Positions 52,266 to 62,730 are shown, counted from the stretch's first letter. The stretch is DNA of 64,000 nucleotides from Hydrogenophaga sp. (GCA_030653975.1 JAURYH010000041.1:1-64000), one strand, 5' to 3'. Notes: generated by a model not told the origin, from the letters alone. Made by a program: numbers and translations.

Positions 52266-54419
52266 TTACCGAGACACGCCTCTGTCACCGATCGTACGCG
52301 GCGTGATGAAGATCAGAAGCTCTGACTTGTTCGCGGTTCTGTTTTTATTCTTGAACAGATTCCCCACCACAGGAAGGTCTCCAAACAACGGGACCTTGGT
52401 GACATCTTCAGTTTCATTTTGCTCAAAGATACCACCAATCACCACGGTACCACCATTCTCTATAAGCACTTGCGTCTGAACATGCTTCGTATTGATCGCA
52501 ATGCCGGCAGCAGTCGTTTCACCACGGCTGTCTTTATTGATATCAACATCGAGAATGATACTGCCTTCAGGCGTGATCTGCGGAGTAACCTCCAGCTTGA
52601 GATTGGCCTTTCGAAAAGCAACAGCGGTTGCCCCACTGGACGTCGCCGTCTGATATGGAAACTCGGTGCCTTGTTCAATCAACGCTTTAACCTGGTCTGC
52701 CGTCACTACCCGAGGGCTCGAAACGATTTTTCCTCGACCATCCGCTTCCAAAGCAGAAATTTCAAGATTCAGAAATCGATTCGCCGCCGAGCTGAACAAG
52801 GACAGGGCAAACGCGGCCGGAAGAAAACCGCCTGCACCGGCAGAGGGTAAATTGACGAAACTCGTATTGATCGTATCGAGCACGTTTTCAGATTCAACAG
52901 TGGTGCTTGACACGGCGTTGTAGCTGCCACCAATGGCGATGCGATTCCGACCACCGGCTGCATAGCCCGCATCACCTCCACGAACACCTCGCAGGTCACT
53001 GCCACCCAGTCGTACACCCAAAGAACGTCCGAAACGGTCATCTGCTTCCACGATACGGGCTTCGATCAGAACCTGCCGGATGGGGATGTCCAGTTTACTG
53101 ATCAATTGCTGCACCTGCTCCAGTTTGGATGGTACATCAGTCACAAAAAGCTGGTTTGTTCGCGGCTCAGCAATCGCGCTTCCACGCGCAGACAATATCC
53201 GCGCACCAGCACCAGAAGCACCGCCTCCTGTGGCCGCAAGTTGAGCAGCAACGTCACTCGCTTTTGCATAATTCATCTGGAAACTCTGAGTACGCAGTGT
53301 TTCAAGACTTTCAATGGATGCCTTGGCTTCCAGCTCCTGCTTTTCACGAGCGGCGATCTCATCCTGAGGAGCTATCCAGAGAACATTCCCGCTTTTCCGC
53401 ATTCCCAAACCTTTGGCCTGAAGAATGATATCCAAAGCCTGATCCCATGGAACATCTTTCAACCGCAACGTCACAGCCCCACTCACCGAATCTGAAGTGA
53501 CAATGTTGAAATTGGTGAAGTCCGCAATGACCTGAAGCAACGATCTGACTTCAATGTTCTGGAAATTAAGCGACAACTTTTCCCCGTTGTAGCCAGGTCC
53601 TTGAGTCAGCTTGGATTCATCCACTTTCTGTTCGCGAACTTCCAGCACAAACTGATTGTCACTCTGATAGGCAGAATGCTCCCAGTTGCCTTTTGGCGTA
53701 ACCGTCATGCGAACACGGTCACCGATCTGGCTGGTAACCACGGTTTGGACAGGGGTTCCGAAATCGGTCACATCCAGTTTGCGGTTCAACCCTTCAGGCA
53801 AAGAGGTGCGCAAAAAATCCACGACAAGATCCTTGCCCTGCTGGCGAATATCGACGCCGACCTGGTTGCTCGCAAGATCGACCACAATCCGCCCCGAATT
53901 GCCGGCTCCGCGCCGAAAATCAATGTCTTTAAGCGCAACCGTTTGATCAACCTGCACAGCCGCAAACACCGCAGGGCCACTCGGAAAAGAGGCGCCTGCC
54001 TCCGTCCGATCAAGGACCAGCAGCAAGGTCTTTCCATCCAGCTTGGCCTGGTATGCAGCGGGCTGCTTCAGGTTGATCACCACCCGGGTCCGGTCTCCCG
54101 CCTGAACCACATTGGCAGATCGCAAGTTTCCCTGATTCAGCTCCACGGTATTCCTACCCATGGCATTCACCACACCCGGAAAATCCAAGGCGATGCGCGC
54201 GGGTGATTGGATCGTGAATCCGGTGGGCAGAGCAGTCAAAGCCTCTGCGGTGTCGATACGCACAACCTCCACGCCGGCCTGCAGCCCACCAGTCAACGAT
54301 TGGATGGCATTCTGGGCATGTGCCAGGCACGAAGTCATGGCAATGGCCACAAACAAAGACAGTTTGCGCAAACTCCGTTCCTTTGACTCAGAGTTGATCA
54401 TGCCATAAGATTTTGTCAT
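52266..54419 (-). CDS. pilQ: Type IV pilus secretin PilQ
   Basis: Outer-membrane secretin through which the pilus passes. The 717 residues have a signal peptide (about 1-35), two AMIN-type domains (to about 260), an N0/STN domain with VRSLLQVIADFTNFNIV, an N1 domain and the C-terminal secretin domain with VPLFGDLPVVGNLFKN and LLIFITPRTI. It overlaps the pilP stop (ATGA). Codons are AT-richer than in pilBCD. Confidence 0.95.
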   Translation of the reverse strand: MTKSYGMINSESKERSLRKLSLFVAIAMTSCLAHAQNAIQSLTGGLQAGVEVVRIDTAEALTALPTGFTIQSPARIALDFPGVVNAMGRNTVELNQGNLRSANVVQAGDRTRVVINLKQPAAYQAKLDGKTLLLVLDRTEAGASFPSGPAVFAAVQVDQTVALKDIDFRRGAGNSGRIVVDLASNQVGVDIRQQGKDLVVDFLRTSLPEGLNRKLDVTDFGTPVQTVVTSQIGDRVRMTVTPKGNWEHSAYQSDNQFVLEVREQKVDESKLTQGPGYNGEKLSLNFQNIEVRSLLQVIADFTNFNIVTSDSVSGAVTLRLKDVPWDQALDIILQAKGLGMRKSGNVLWIAPQDEIAAREKQELEAKASIESLETLRTQSFQMNYAKASDVAAQLAATGGGASGAGARILSARGSAIAEPRTNQLFVTDVPSKLEQVQQLISKLDIPIRQVLIEARIVEADDRFGRSLGVRLGGSDLRGVRGGDAGYAAGGRNRIAIGGSYNAVSSTTVESENVLDTINTSFVNLPSAGAGGFLPAAFALSLFSSAANRFLNLEISALEADGRGKIVSSPRVVTADQVKALIEQGTEFPYQTATSSGATAVAFRKANLKLEVTPQITPEGSIILDVDINKDSRGETTAAGIAINTKHVQTQVLIENGGTVVIGGIFEQNETEDVTKVPLFGDLPVVGNLFKNKNRTANKSELLIFITPRTIGDRGVSR

Positions 54420-54991
54420 TTTGAAACTTCCTCTTGTAACTGCAATGTCGCTGGACGCTCAATCCACTCACCCGCCGCATCTTGCACAATCTCGCGTAAA
54501 TTAATTTCATTTTCAGAAATTTTCAACACGCGTCCATAGTTTTGACCAAGATAATTACCTTGAGTAACCTGGTAAAGAAGTTGATCCACCTTCACCAAGG
54601 CGACAAGCTTTCCAGCGCGATTCAGGCTGCCCACCATCGACATGGTATCCAGCGGGAAGGCCTCCAAAGGTTGTTTCCGCCGGCTCATCTCTGCATCAAT
54701 CAATGCGGAGCTTCCTGCGGAGAGACTTTTCCCACCACGCAAAATACTCGCCAATTTTTCGCTGCTAAAAGGCTCTAAAAATTTTTCACCTGTGTAGGCG
54801 TATGGTTGAAACTTTGTAGGCGCTGGAATTGGCTTGACATTCGGCGTTATCGAGTTCCGTTCGTTTTGCATCCAGACACTCAACTCTTCCTGATCTGCAC
54901 TTCCGCACCCTTGAAGGAATGCCATTGAACACATGATCAGTGCAACACGCCGAATCACGCCTCTTTGGCACCAGCTCATTGAGAAGCTCAT
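54416..54991 (-). CDS. pilP: Type IV pilus inner-membrane lipoprotein PilP
   Basis: Links the PilN/PilO alignment complex to PilQ. The 191 residues have a lipobox LQGC (C29), a long unfolded region, and the C-terminal HR domain with VKVDQLLYQVTQGNYLGQNYGRV. Part of the gene is markedly AT-rich: 54481-54540 is 21 G+C in 60. It is coupled to pilO by an ATGA overlap. Confidence 0.93.
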   Translation of the reverse strand: MSFSMSWCQRGVIRRVALIMCSMAFLQGCGSADQEELSVWMQNERNSITPNVKPIPAPTKFQPYAYTGEKFLEPFSSEKLASILRGGKSLSAGSSALIDAEMSRRKQPLEAFPLDTMSMVGSLNRAGKLVALVKVDQLLYQVTQGNYLGQNYGRVLKISENEINLREIVQDAAGEWIERPATLQLQEEVSK

Positions 54992-55668
54992 TTGGATGCA
55001 CCCTTAGAAGTGACTGCTTTTTTCTGCAGTTCGATTTCCTCTTGATCCAGATACCGGAACGTTTTGGCCGTGCAGTCCATGGTCAATGTACCATCCCGGT
55101 CCTTCACGGGAGCAAGGGACAGATTGTTCAAAGTCACGATGCGAGAAAGATTTGCGATGTCCGCTGCAAAAAGACCGATGTCATGATAGCCACCCGTCAC
55201 GCGCACAGCGATTGGAAGTTCCGCATAGTACTCCTTCACTGAGATCTGGCCTGGACGAAACAATTCAAATTGCAAACTGCGACCCAAACCAGCCTGGTTG
55301 ATATCAGACAACAAAGCATCCATTTCTGCCTTGCTGGGAAGTTGTTTTTCCAGTTGATTCACATATTGCTGAACCTGTTCAAGCTGCTTCTTCAGCGCAT
55401 CCAGATTGACCGCTTGGACCAGCTTCTTCCGATAGTCCTCCCGCAACTGCTGCTCTCGGGTTTGCTCAGCAAGCAACTCCTCGTCCACAGCTTTGAGCCA
55501 GAAGAACCAGAGACCAGCAATAACTGCGCCACAAACCAGAATGTAAAGTAGATTTCGTGGCAATGACGGCCACGAAGAAGGGTCGTTGGGATCAAGACCA
55601 GAAAACTGTTTCTGAAGCTTATCCTGAACAGAACTGAAATCCAGGTTGGTGCTAGATGATAGAGCCAT
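54988..55668 (-). CDS. pilO: Type IV pilus alignment protein PilO
   Basis: Bitopic inner-membrane protein dimerising with PilN. The 226 residues have a membrane helix (about 38-57), a coiled coil (about 65-115), and a ferredoxin-like periplasmic domain with YYAELPIAVRVTGGYHDIGLF. It lies 14 bp after pilN and overlaps pilP. Confidence 0.93.
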   Translation of the reverse strand: MALSSSTNLDFSSVQDKLQKQFSGLDPNDPSSWPSLPRNLLYILVCGAVIAGLWFFWLKAVDEELLAEQTREQQLREDYRKKLVQAVNLDALKKQLEQVQQYVNQLEKQLPSKAEMDALLSDINQAGLGRSLQFELFRPGQISVKEYYAELPIAVRVTGGYHDIGLFAADIANLSRIVTLNNLSLAPVKDRDGTLTMDCTAKTFRYLDQEEIELQKKAVTSKGASK

Positions 55669-55682
55669 GATTACCCATTCGG

Positions 55683-56306
55683 TCAGACTTTTCCGGGCAC
55701 CGGGAGCGCTGCCCCCGAAGCACCCTGCCCAGAAGCATTCGAACCTGCTGGACGGTTGAGCGCCACTCTTATCTTGAAATTCGATACCCTGCGTTGCTCG
55801 CGATTTGAAACGGCTGCGTTGGCTGCAACAATTTCTATCAATTCAGGCTTCCCTAGCCAGGACGAGTTGTTCGCAAGATTCCGCAACAACTCAGAAACCC
55901 GTTCTTGCGATTGGGCCACACCCTCCAGCAAGACACTCTGGTTTTCTTGCTTCATGCTCTTGAGATATATGCCATCGGGCAGTTGCGCCACCAGCTCATC
56001 AAGCAGGTGCACCGGCATGTTTCTATCAGCCTGAAGATCCTCTACCGCAGTCTGCCTGGCTCGCAAAGAAGCAATTTGCGCCTGAAGGCTTGCAATATCC
56101 TTGATTTCCGCGTCAAGCTCCTTCGTTTTGTTTTGCAGAAACGAATTTCGCTGCTGCTGCTCCGCGATACGCCCTTGATACAATGTAAATAGCGCACCGC
56201 AGATGATGCCGCCCAGCAGAACGGACAATCCCAACTGGGTGAAGAACTGTTCTTTCTGCTTTTTTCGAGCCGCCTCTCGATGAGGCAGCAAATTGATCAA
56301 AATCAT
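55683..56306 (-). CDS. pilN: Type IV pilus alignment protein PilN
   Basis: Partner of PilM and PilO. The N-terminal INLLPHREAARKK is the conserved peptide that binds PilM; a membrane helix (about 25-43), coiled coil and small periplasmic domain follow over 207 residues. The tail is Ala/Gly/Pro-rich. It overlaps the pilM stop (ATGA). Confidence 0.94.
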   Translation of the reverse strand: MILINLLPHREAARKKQKEQFFTQLGLSVLLGGIICGALFTLYQGRIAEQQQRNSFLQNKTKELDAEIKDIASLQAQIASLRARQTAVEDLQADRNMPVHLLDELVAQLPDGIYLKSMKQENQSVLLEGVAQSQERVSELLRNLANNSSWLGKPELIEIVAANAAVSNREQRRVSNFKIRVALNRPAGSNASGQGASGAALPVPGKV

Positions 56307-57382
56307 TGGTAGAACCTCCGCAACGCCAAGCCAGTGGAGGTCAAATACGACGGCGCTTCACGGGCGATTTTTCGACCCCGCACACTGGAAGCCATTTCCA
56401 TGCCGTCAAACGGATTGATCACCATGCAGGCAAACGAGGTCTGGTGGGTGACACCCTCGATCAAACCTGGCAATGCTGCACTACCTCCGGCCAGCAAGAT
56501 GTGATCAACCTTGTTGTATGGGGTGCTGGTGAAGAAAAACTGCAACGCTCGTCCAATTTCTTGCGCCATACTTTCAATAAATGGTTCCAGCACAGCCGAG
56601 CGATAGTCTTCAGGCAGGTCGCCCGATCGCTTCTTGGCCTCAGCCTCGTCCGCGGAAAAACCATACTGGCGCACGATCAACTGCGTCAGCTGGGCGCCTC
56701 CGAAGGCTTGATCGCGTTCATACAACACGTCATCGTTGCGCATCACCTGCATGCTGGTGGTCAGGGCACCCACCTCAAACAAGGCCACCAGAGAGTCCAC
56801 GCCTTGATTGGGCAACGTCTCGATCACCCGTCCAGCCGCCATCCGGGAAGCATAGGGTTCGACGTCCATGATGACCGGCTTGAGGCCGGCGGCCTCAGCG
56901 AGACCCTGTCGGTCAGACACCTTCTCCTTGCGTGAAGCTGCAATCAATACCTCGGCATCTCCGACCGAGTTGGCGCTCGGCCCCACCACGCAGAAATCGA
57001 GACTGACTTCATCAAGAGAGAAAGGGATGTATTGGTTGGCCTCCGATTCGACCTGCACCTCAAGCTCTTTTTCAGACAGGCCGCCGGGAAGAACGATTTT
57101 TTTGGTGATCACAGCCGATGCAGGCAACGCCATGGCCACGTTTTTGGTCTTGCTGCCACTTTTGCGGACAACCCGGCGCACAGCTTCGGCCACTTCATCG
57201 AACTTTTCGATATTCCCGTCGGTGATCCACCCTCGTTCCAGGGGCTCGATGGCACAACACTCCAACACCAGATCGCCTGAACGATTGCGGCTCAACTCGA
57301 CCAGCTTGACACTGGAAGAGCTGACGTCAATACCCAACAACGGTGCCGGATCACGGCTGAAAAACGACCCCAATGAGATCAA
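56303..57382 (-). CDS. pilM: Type IV pilus actin-like ATPase PilM
   Basis: Cytoplasmic actin-fold protein that binds the PilN N-terminus and links it to the motors. The 359 residues contain LLGIDVSSSSVKLVEL (phosphate 1) and ILLAGGSAALPGLIE (adenosine motif). The start is probably TTG 57382 with GGGGG six bases before it, giving the conserved ISLGSFFSR; the frame is open to TTG 57412. It leads pilMNOPQ and is divergent from mrcA. Confidence 0.93.
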   Translation of the reverse strand: MISLGSFFSRDPAPLLGIDVSSSSVKLVELSRNRSGDLVLECCAIEPLERGWITDGNIEKFDEVAEAVRRVVRKSGSKTKNVAMALPASAVITKKIVLPGGLSEKELEVQVESEANQYIPFSLDEVSLDFCVVGPSANSVGDAEVLIAASRKEKVSDRQGLAEAAGLKPVIMDVEPYASRMAAGRVIETLPNQGVDSLVALFEVGALTTSMQVMRNDDVLYERDQAFGGAQLTQLIVRQYGFSADEAEAKKRSGDLPEDYRSAVLEPFIESMAQEIGRALQFFFTSTPYNKVDHILLAGGSAALPGLIEGVTHQTSFACMVINPFDGMEMASSVRGRKIAREAPSYLTSTGLALRRFYQ

Positions 57383-57620
57383 GGTGACCCCCAAAAAATA
57401 GAAGCGCGGCAAGGCGCCAGACTTAAGATTTCACTTGAATGCTAGCAGCAAGCCCCTTGTGCAGCAAAGATTTTCTACCTTTGACACAAAAGAGAACGTT
57501 GCCAAAAGCATACGCAAACCCACCACTTCCTGTGGGCAGGCATCACGCAGAAAGATAAGAAACACACAACGACTCACAATATCCGCTTCTGCGCTGACAT
57601 CTTCACCGCAGGCCGATTTT

Positions 57621-57626
57621 TATAAT
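57621..57626 (+). promoter_or_regulatory. -10 element upstream of mrcA
   Basis: A perfect TATAAT lies 27 bp before the mrcA ATG. The nearest -35-like hexamer, CTGACA (57594-57599), is 21 nt away, too far for a good sigma-70 promoter, so only the -10 is supported. The rest of the 270-bp pilM-mrcA gap (57383-57652) is AT-rich and contains no gene I can support. Confidence 0.4.
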
Positions 57627-57652
57627 CGGTCTCCCTCGCCCTGACTGTTCGC

Positions 57653-60070
57653 ATGCCCCAACACGATCCCGCTACCACCCGCTCTTCCGAGCCAACCCCC
57701 TCCAAGAAAGCTGGTTTGCTGGCGTGGCTTGGACGCGTTCTGGCAGGTTTGACAGGGTTGGTGCTTGCAGCGTTGCTCACACTCGTTCTAGGTGTGGGGA
57801 TCGGACTGGCCGTGGCCTATCCCAACCTGCCAGATGTGGCTGCTCTCGCCGATTACCGCCCCAAACTGCCCCTTCGGGTGCTGACAGCCGATGGGCATCT
57901 GATCGGGGAATTCGGCGAAGAACGCCGCAGTCTTCTTCCGATCAAAGAGATCCCGGATGTCATGAAAAATGCCGTTCTCGCGATAGAGGACGCCCGCTTT
58001 TTCGAACACGGCGGCGTGGACTATCGGGGCATGCTCCGGGCAGTGCTGGTCAATTTTGGGCAGGCGAAAAGCCAGGGAGCATCCACCATCACGATGCAGG
58101 TGGCCCGAAACGTCTACCTGTCGGCAGAAAAAAGCTACACCCGCAAGATCTATGAGGTGCTGCTCACTTTCAAGCTGGAATACCTGTTGAGCAAAGAGCA
58201 GATCCTTGAGATCTACATGAACCAGATCTTTCTGGGTCAACGGGCCTATGGCTTTGCCACTGCGTCACAGACCTACTTCGGCAAGCCGCTCAAGGACGTG
58301 AGCATCGCCGAAGCCGCCATGTTGGCAGGACTGCCCAAGGCCCCCTCGGCGTACAACCCCATCTCCAACCCCAAGCGCGCACGCGCCAGGCAACTCCACA
58401 TCATCGAGCGCATGTTCGAGAACGGATTCATCACCGCCGAACAAGCCCGAGAGGCCAAGGTCGAAGAACTCAAGCTTCGACCGGTGGGAGGGCCGGTACG
58501 GGTTCATGGTGAATTTGTTGCCGAGATGGTTCGCCAGTCCATGGTGGCCCAATACGGTGAGGAGGCCTATACCCGCGGCCTGACCGTCACCACCACGCTG
58601 CAATCCAGCGAACAACAAGCCGCTTATCAGGCCCTGCGACGGGGTATCCTGACCTACGAGAGCCGCCAGAAGTACCGGGGCCCCGAGTTTTTCGTCAACC
58701 TGCCGGCAGACGATGCCGCACGCGAGGATGTGATTGATGGCGTGCTGGCGGAGCACCCCGACAACGGCGACCTGCTCTCGGCCGTCGTGCTTGAAGCCGG
58801 GCCTCGCAAGGTGGTGGTGGTTCGCCAGGATGGTGAGCCCTTCGCGATCACCGGCGCCGGCCTGCGCTCCGTGCAATCGGGTCTGGCGGAAAAGGCCGCC
58901 GCTTCCATCAAGCTCCGCCCGGGGGCCGTGGTCCGAGTGGTCAGGATTTCGGCAACCGAGTGGCGCATCAGCCAGTTGCCCGAGGTCGAGTCCGCCTTCG
59001 TGGCGATGAATCCCACCACCGGCGCTGTGCACGCGCTGGTGGGTGGCTTTGACTTCCAGAAGAACAAGTTCAACCACGTGACCCAGGCCTGGCGCCAGCC
59101 GGGCTCCAGCTTCAAGCCCTTCATCTACTCCGCCGCACTTGAAAAAGGCCTGACACCCACGACCGTGGTGAACGACGCACCGCTTTTCTACAGCGCTGAG
59201 CAGACAGGCGGAAAGCCCTGGGAACCCAAAAACTACGACGGACAATTCGAAGGCCCGATGTCGGTACGCCGCGCGCTGGCCAAGTCCAAGAACATGGTGT
59301 CGATCCGGGTGCTGCAACTCGTTGGAACGAAAAGCGCGCAGGAGTGGGTCGCCCGATTCGGTTTCCCGCCGGAGAAACATCCCCCCTACCTGACCATGGC
59401 CCTTGGCGCTGGCGCGGTCACCCCGATGCAGATGACCACCGGCTTTGCCGTGTTCGCCAACGGGGGCCATCGTGTCACACCCGTCCTGATCACCCGCGTG
59501 GTCGAACAACGGGGAAAGGTGCTGTTTGATGCGCCACCTCCAGCGGTGGACACCTCGCGCCAGGTCATTGATGAACGCAACGCCTTCATCATGAACAGCC
59601 TGCTGCAGGAGGTCACGCGAACCGGCACGGCCGCGCGCGTCCAGGCAACGCTGAAACGCCCCGACCTATACGGAAAGACGGGCACCACCAACGACTCCAT
59701 GGACGCCTGGTTCGTGGGCTACCACCCCACACTGGTGGCGACGGTTTGGGTGGGGTACGACACGCCACGCAATCTGGGCAGCCGTGAAACGGGTGGCGGC
59801 CTGAGTCTGCCGATCTGGATCGACTACATGGCCGAAGTGCTCAAAGGGGTACCGGTGGCCGAATACAAACCGCCATCGGGCGTGATTCGCGTCGGTGGCG
59901 ACTGGTACTACGAGGAATTTGGCCCTGGCCAGGGCGTGCATGGCCTCGGTTTGCGGGATCCTTGGCCCGGCCGCCCGGTTGAAAGCGACTCCACACCTGA
60001 AGAGATGGCCCGCCCACCGAACGATACCGAAGAAGACCGGCGCACGATCCTCGATCTGTTCAGGAACTGA
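57653..60070 (+). CDS. mrcA: Penicillin-binding protein 1A
   Basis: Bifunctional peptidoglycan glycosyltransferase/transpeptidase. The 805 residues have an N-terminal anchor (about 24-48), the GT51 domain with [12 protein letters not shown] and [11 protein letters not shown], an OB-like insert, and the transpeptidase domain with S485-S-F-K488, SKN and KTGTTND. It is divergent from pilM, a nearly universal proteobacterial pairing. Its 3' end overlaps cyaY tail to tail by 11 bp. Confidence 0.96.
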   Translation: MPQHDPATTRSSEPTPSKKAGLLAWLGRVLAGLTGLVLAALLTLVLGVGIGLAVAYPNLPDVAALADYRPKLPLRVLTADGHLIGEFGEERRSLLPIKEIPDVMKNAVLAIEDARFFEHGGVDYRGMLRAVLVNFGQAKSQGASTITMQVARNVYLSAEKSYTRKIYEVLLTFKLEYLLSKEQILEIYMNQIFLGQRAYGFATASQTYFGKPLKDVSIAEAAMLAGLPKAPSAYNPISNPKRARARQLHIIERMFENGFITAEQAREAKVEELKLRPVGGPVRVHGEFVAEMVRQSMVAQYGEEAYTRGLTVTTTLQSSEQQAAYQALRRGILTYESRQKYRGPEFFVNLPADDAAREDVIDGVLAEHPDNGDLLSAVVLEAGPRKVVVVRQDGEPFAITGAGLRSVQSGLAEKAAASIKLRPGAVVRVVRISATEWRISQLPEVESAFVAMNPTTGAVHALVGGFDFQKNKFNHVTQAWRQPGSSFKPFIYSAALEKGLTPTTVVNDAPLFYSAEQTGGKPWEPKNYDGQFEGPMSVRRALAKSKNMVSIRVLQLVGTKSAQEWVARFGFPPEKHPPYLTMALGAGAVTPMQMTTGFAVFANGGHRVTPVLITRVVEQRGKVLFDAPPPAVDTSRQVIDERNAFIMNSLLQEVTRTGTAARVQATLKRPDLYGKTGTTNDSMDAWFVGYHPTLVATVWVGYDTPRNLGSRETGGGLSLPIWIDYMAEVLKGVPVAEYKPPSGVIRVGGDWYYEEFGPGQGVHGLGLRDPWPGRPVESDSTPEEMARPPNDTEEDRRTILDLFRN

Positions 60071-60389
60071 ACGTCAGTGGCTGGCCCGCCTGCTCGGTTG
60101 CACAACGTGACAGGTGTGAGAAAAACTCGCCCTGCCCTTTGCTGTCCATCCACTGGGCCCCGTCGTACCTGTAGTGAAAGCCACCCGCACGGGCCGCCAT
60201 CCAGACCTCCTGCAGCGGTTTCTGCAGATTCACGATGATCTGGCTGCGGTTGGCAAAGGTCAACGTCACCATGCCGCCCACGCGCTGGTTGTCAATATCC
60301 GCCGTTGTCTGGTCATTGATGCGGTCGCAAGCCAGTTCAATGGCGGTGAGCAAGGCCTCGGCGCGATCCAGATACTCGATATCGGTCAT
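60060..60389 (-). CDS. cyaY: Iron donor / frataxin CyaY
   Basis: Bacterial frataxin, an acidic iron-binding regulator of Fe-S cluster assembly. The 109 residues from ATG 60389 show the N-terminal acidic helix ([19 protein letters not shown]) and the strand block [23 protein letters not shown]. It converges on mrcA (11-bp overlap) and is divergent from the LptM-like gene. Confidence 0.92.
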   Translation of the reverse strand: MTDIEYLDRAEALLTAIELACDRINDQTTADIDNQRVGGMVTLTFANRSQIIVNLQKPLQEVWMAARAGGFHYRYDGAQWMDSKGQGEFFSHLSRCATEQAGQPLTFSS

Positions 60390-60404
60390 TACAATGCACC
60401 CACT

Positions 60405-60617
60405 ATGAAGATGCATCGAATTCTAGGCGCAGCATTCGCCCATGTCCGTGTCGCGGGTTGCATGGCCCTGATCGCCCTGAGCGTGGCGGGTGCCGGTTGT
60501 GGGCAAAAGGGGCCGCTCTACCTGCCCAGCGCGCAACCCGATGCCCGGCCTGCCGCGCCCAATCCGGCCACCCTCCCCGCTGCAACGGACACGCTGGACG
60601 AGACTCCGCAGCGCTGA
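60405..60617 (+). CDS. lptM: LptM-like small outer-membrane lipoprotein
   Basis: A 70-residue lipoprotein; signal peptide, lipobox AGAGC, and the immediately following GQKGPLYLP, diagnostic of the LptM/YifL family that helps LptD mature in E. coli. The tail is Pro/Ala-rich. ATGs at 60405 and 60411 are both possible. Its place between cyaY and lysA is the same as in E. coli. Confidence 0.88.
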   Translation: MKMHRILGAAFAHVRVAGCMALIALSVAGAGCGQKGPLYLPSAQPDARPAAPNPATLPAATDTLDETPQR

Positions 60618-60681
60618 AACCCATTTTGCAGCTGGCACCGGCTGCGGTTGTTCGCGGCCACCGAGCCACCCTGATTCCACC

Positions 60682-61980
60682 ATGCCCACCTTGACCGGTA
60701 CATCCGCCCCGTCGCTGCCTCCCGGCTTCAGCTACCAGAGTGATCGACTCACGATCGAGGGCATCGCGCTGGATACGCTGGCCGCGCAGTACGGAACACC
60801 CCTGTTTGTTTACAGCCGTGCGGCCATGCTCGATGCATTGGCCGCCTACCAGCGCGGACTCCAGGGGCGCGAGCACCTGATCTGCTACGCCATGAAGGCC
60901 AACTCGAATCTGGCCATCCTGCAGACCCTGGTGCAAGCCGGCTGCGGACTCGACATCGTCTCTCGCGGCGAGCTGGAACGTGCTTTGGCCGTTGGAGTGG
61001 AGCCCACGCGCATCATCTTCTCCGGTGTTGGTAAGACGCGCGCCGAAATGCGCCACGCGCTGGAAGTCGGCATCGGCTGTTTCAACGTGGAAAGCACCGC
61101 CGAGCTGGATGTGCTCGATGCGGTTGCGCAGAGCATGGGACTTCGCGCGCCGGTGAGCGTGCGCGTGAATCCCAACGTGGACGCCAAGACCCACCCCTAT
61201 ATTTCGACCGGCCTCAAAGACAACAAATTCGGCATCGCGCACGAAGACGTGCTCGCCACCTACCGACACGCCGCCAGCTGCGCCGGTTTGCGCGTGGTCG
61301 GTATCGACTGTCACATCGGGTCGCAGATCACCGACATCGATCCGTATCTGGACGCACTGGACCGCATGCTGGACCTGGTGAGCGCGATCGAAGCCGCCGG
61401 GGTACCACTCGAACACCTGGATCTGGGCGGTGGCCTGGGCATCAACTACCAAGGTGAAACCCCGCCAGCGGCCGATGAGCTCTGGCAGCGCTTGCTGGAA
61501 AAACTCGATGCCCGAGGCTACGGCCAGCGCAGGCTGGTCATCGAGCCAGGCCGCTCCCTGGTGGGCAACGCAGGCGTCTGCCTGACCGAGGTGCTCTACC
61601 TCAAGCCCGGTGAACACAAGAATTTTCTGATCGTGGACGCGGCCATGAACGACCTGCCGCGACCCGCCATGTACCAGGCCTTTCACCAGATCGTGCCACT
61701 GTCGCCGCGCCAGGCCCTGCCCCCCACCACCTGGGACGTCGTCGGCCCGGTGTGTGAAAGTGGTGACTGGCTCGGGCGCGACCGGCGCCTGGCGGTGCAG
61801 GCGGGTGATGTGCTCGCGGTGATGTCCGCTGGCGCCTATTGCATGAGCATGGCCAGCAACTACAACACGCGTGGCAGGGCAGCCGAGGTGCTGGTCGACG
61901 GCAACCATGCAACGCTGATCCGGTCACGAGAGACCGCAGCCGACCAGTTCCGCAACGAAATGCTGATCTCGGCCACCTGA
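60682..61980 (+). CDS. lysA: Diaminopimelate decarboxylase
   Basis: PLP enzyme making lysine from meso-diaminopimelate. The 432 residues contain the PLP lysine K72 in YAMKANSNLAIL, HIGSQITDIDPY, the glycine loop LGGGLGINY, EPGRSLVGNAG, and CESGDWLGRDR supplying the second active site Cys. It follows the LptM gene by 64 bp. ATG 60682 is preferred over earlier starts overlapping that gene. Confidence 0.96.
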   Translation: MPTLTGTSAPSLPPGFSYQSDRLTIEGIALDTLAAQYGTPLFVYSRAAMLDALAAYQRGLQGREHLICYAMKANSNLAILQTLVQAGCGLDIVSRGELERALAVGVEPTRIIFSGVGKTRAEMRHALEVGIGCFNVESTAELDVLDAVAQSMGLRAPVSVRVNPNVDAKTHPYISTGLKDNKFGIAHEDVLATYRHAASCAGLRVVGIDCHIGSQITDIDPYLDALDRMLDLVSAIEAAGVPLEHLDLGGGLGINYQGETPPAADELWQRLLEKLDARGYGQRRLVIEPGRSLVGNAGVCLTEVLYLKPGEHKNFLIVDAAMNDLPRPAMYQAFHQIVPLSPRQALPPTTWDVVGPVCESGDWLGRDRRLAVQAGDVLAVMSAGAYCMSMASNYNTRGRAAEVLVDGNHATLIRSRETAADQFRNEMLISAT

Positions 61981-61999
61981 GCCACCGGCCCGCGCGCTT

Positions 62000-62614
62000 T
62001 TATGGCATTGGCCGGCCGCTGGGTCGCCAGCGCCGCCACACTCGCCAGCCCAGCAACGCTGCCAACAGAACCGCGTAAACACCCACCTCCGCGAAGTCGT
62101 TCTTGCCGCTGCGCATCCAGAAAAAATGCAGCACCGCCAGGCAAGCCACGGCATACACACTGCGGTGCAGCGACTTCCAGCGAGCCACCCCCATCGCCCG
62201 GATGGCCCGATTGAACGAGGTGGCCGCCATGAGCAGCAGCAACACCCAACTGACAAAGCCGACCAGAATGAAGGGCCGCTTGGCCAGATCGGCCAGCAGG
62301 TCGCGCCACTCGAAACCCATGTCGAACAACGCGTAGGCCATCAGGTGCAGACTGGCGTAGAAAAACACGAACAAACCCAGCATGCGCCGCAGGCGGGCCA
62401 GCGCGGGCCACGCGGCCAACACCCGCAACGGCGTCACCAGCAACACCAGCACCAGCGCTCGCAGGCTCCAGTCGCCCAGTGACCGGATCAGGGCTTCGGC
62501 CGGATTGGCGCCAAGCTGGTCGTTCCATGCAGCCCAGAACAGCCAGACCGCCGGCAGGCTGCAAAAAATGAAAAACAGGGGCTTGGCAACGCGGTGCGAG
62601 AGCCACCGGTTCAC
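62000..62614 (-). CDS. msrQ: Heme-binding membrane subunit MsrQ
   Basis: Ferric-reductase-like membrane protein that feeds electrons from the quinone pool to periplasmic MsrP. From GTG 62614, with GGCAGGG before it, there are 204 residues and about six hydrophobic helices; heme ligands are in ASLHLMAY, KSLHRSVY and LHFFW. The frame is open far upstream through msrP, which misleads length estimates. It lies 116 bp after msrP. Confidence 0.9.
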   Translation of the reverse strand: MNRWLSHRVAKPLFFIFCSLPAVWLFWAAWNDQLGANPAEALIRSLGDWSLRALVLVLLVTPLRVLAAWPALARLRRMLGLFVFFYASLHLMAYALFDMGFEWRDLLADLAKRPFILVGFVSWVLLLLMAATSFNRAIRAMGVARWKSLHRSVYAVACLAVLHFFWMRSGKNDFAEVGVYAVLLAALLGWRVWRRWRPSGRPMP

Positions 62615-62730
62615 GAGCGGCCCTGCCTTGCGCGGCGTGGTGGCCGAATCCACCAACCCAGATCGGTTCGCTGGCACAGCGGGAAGTCGAGCGTCCACGA
62701 GAGCGACTTTGCGGATGAACGGTCCGGGGG

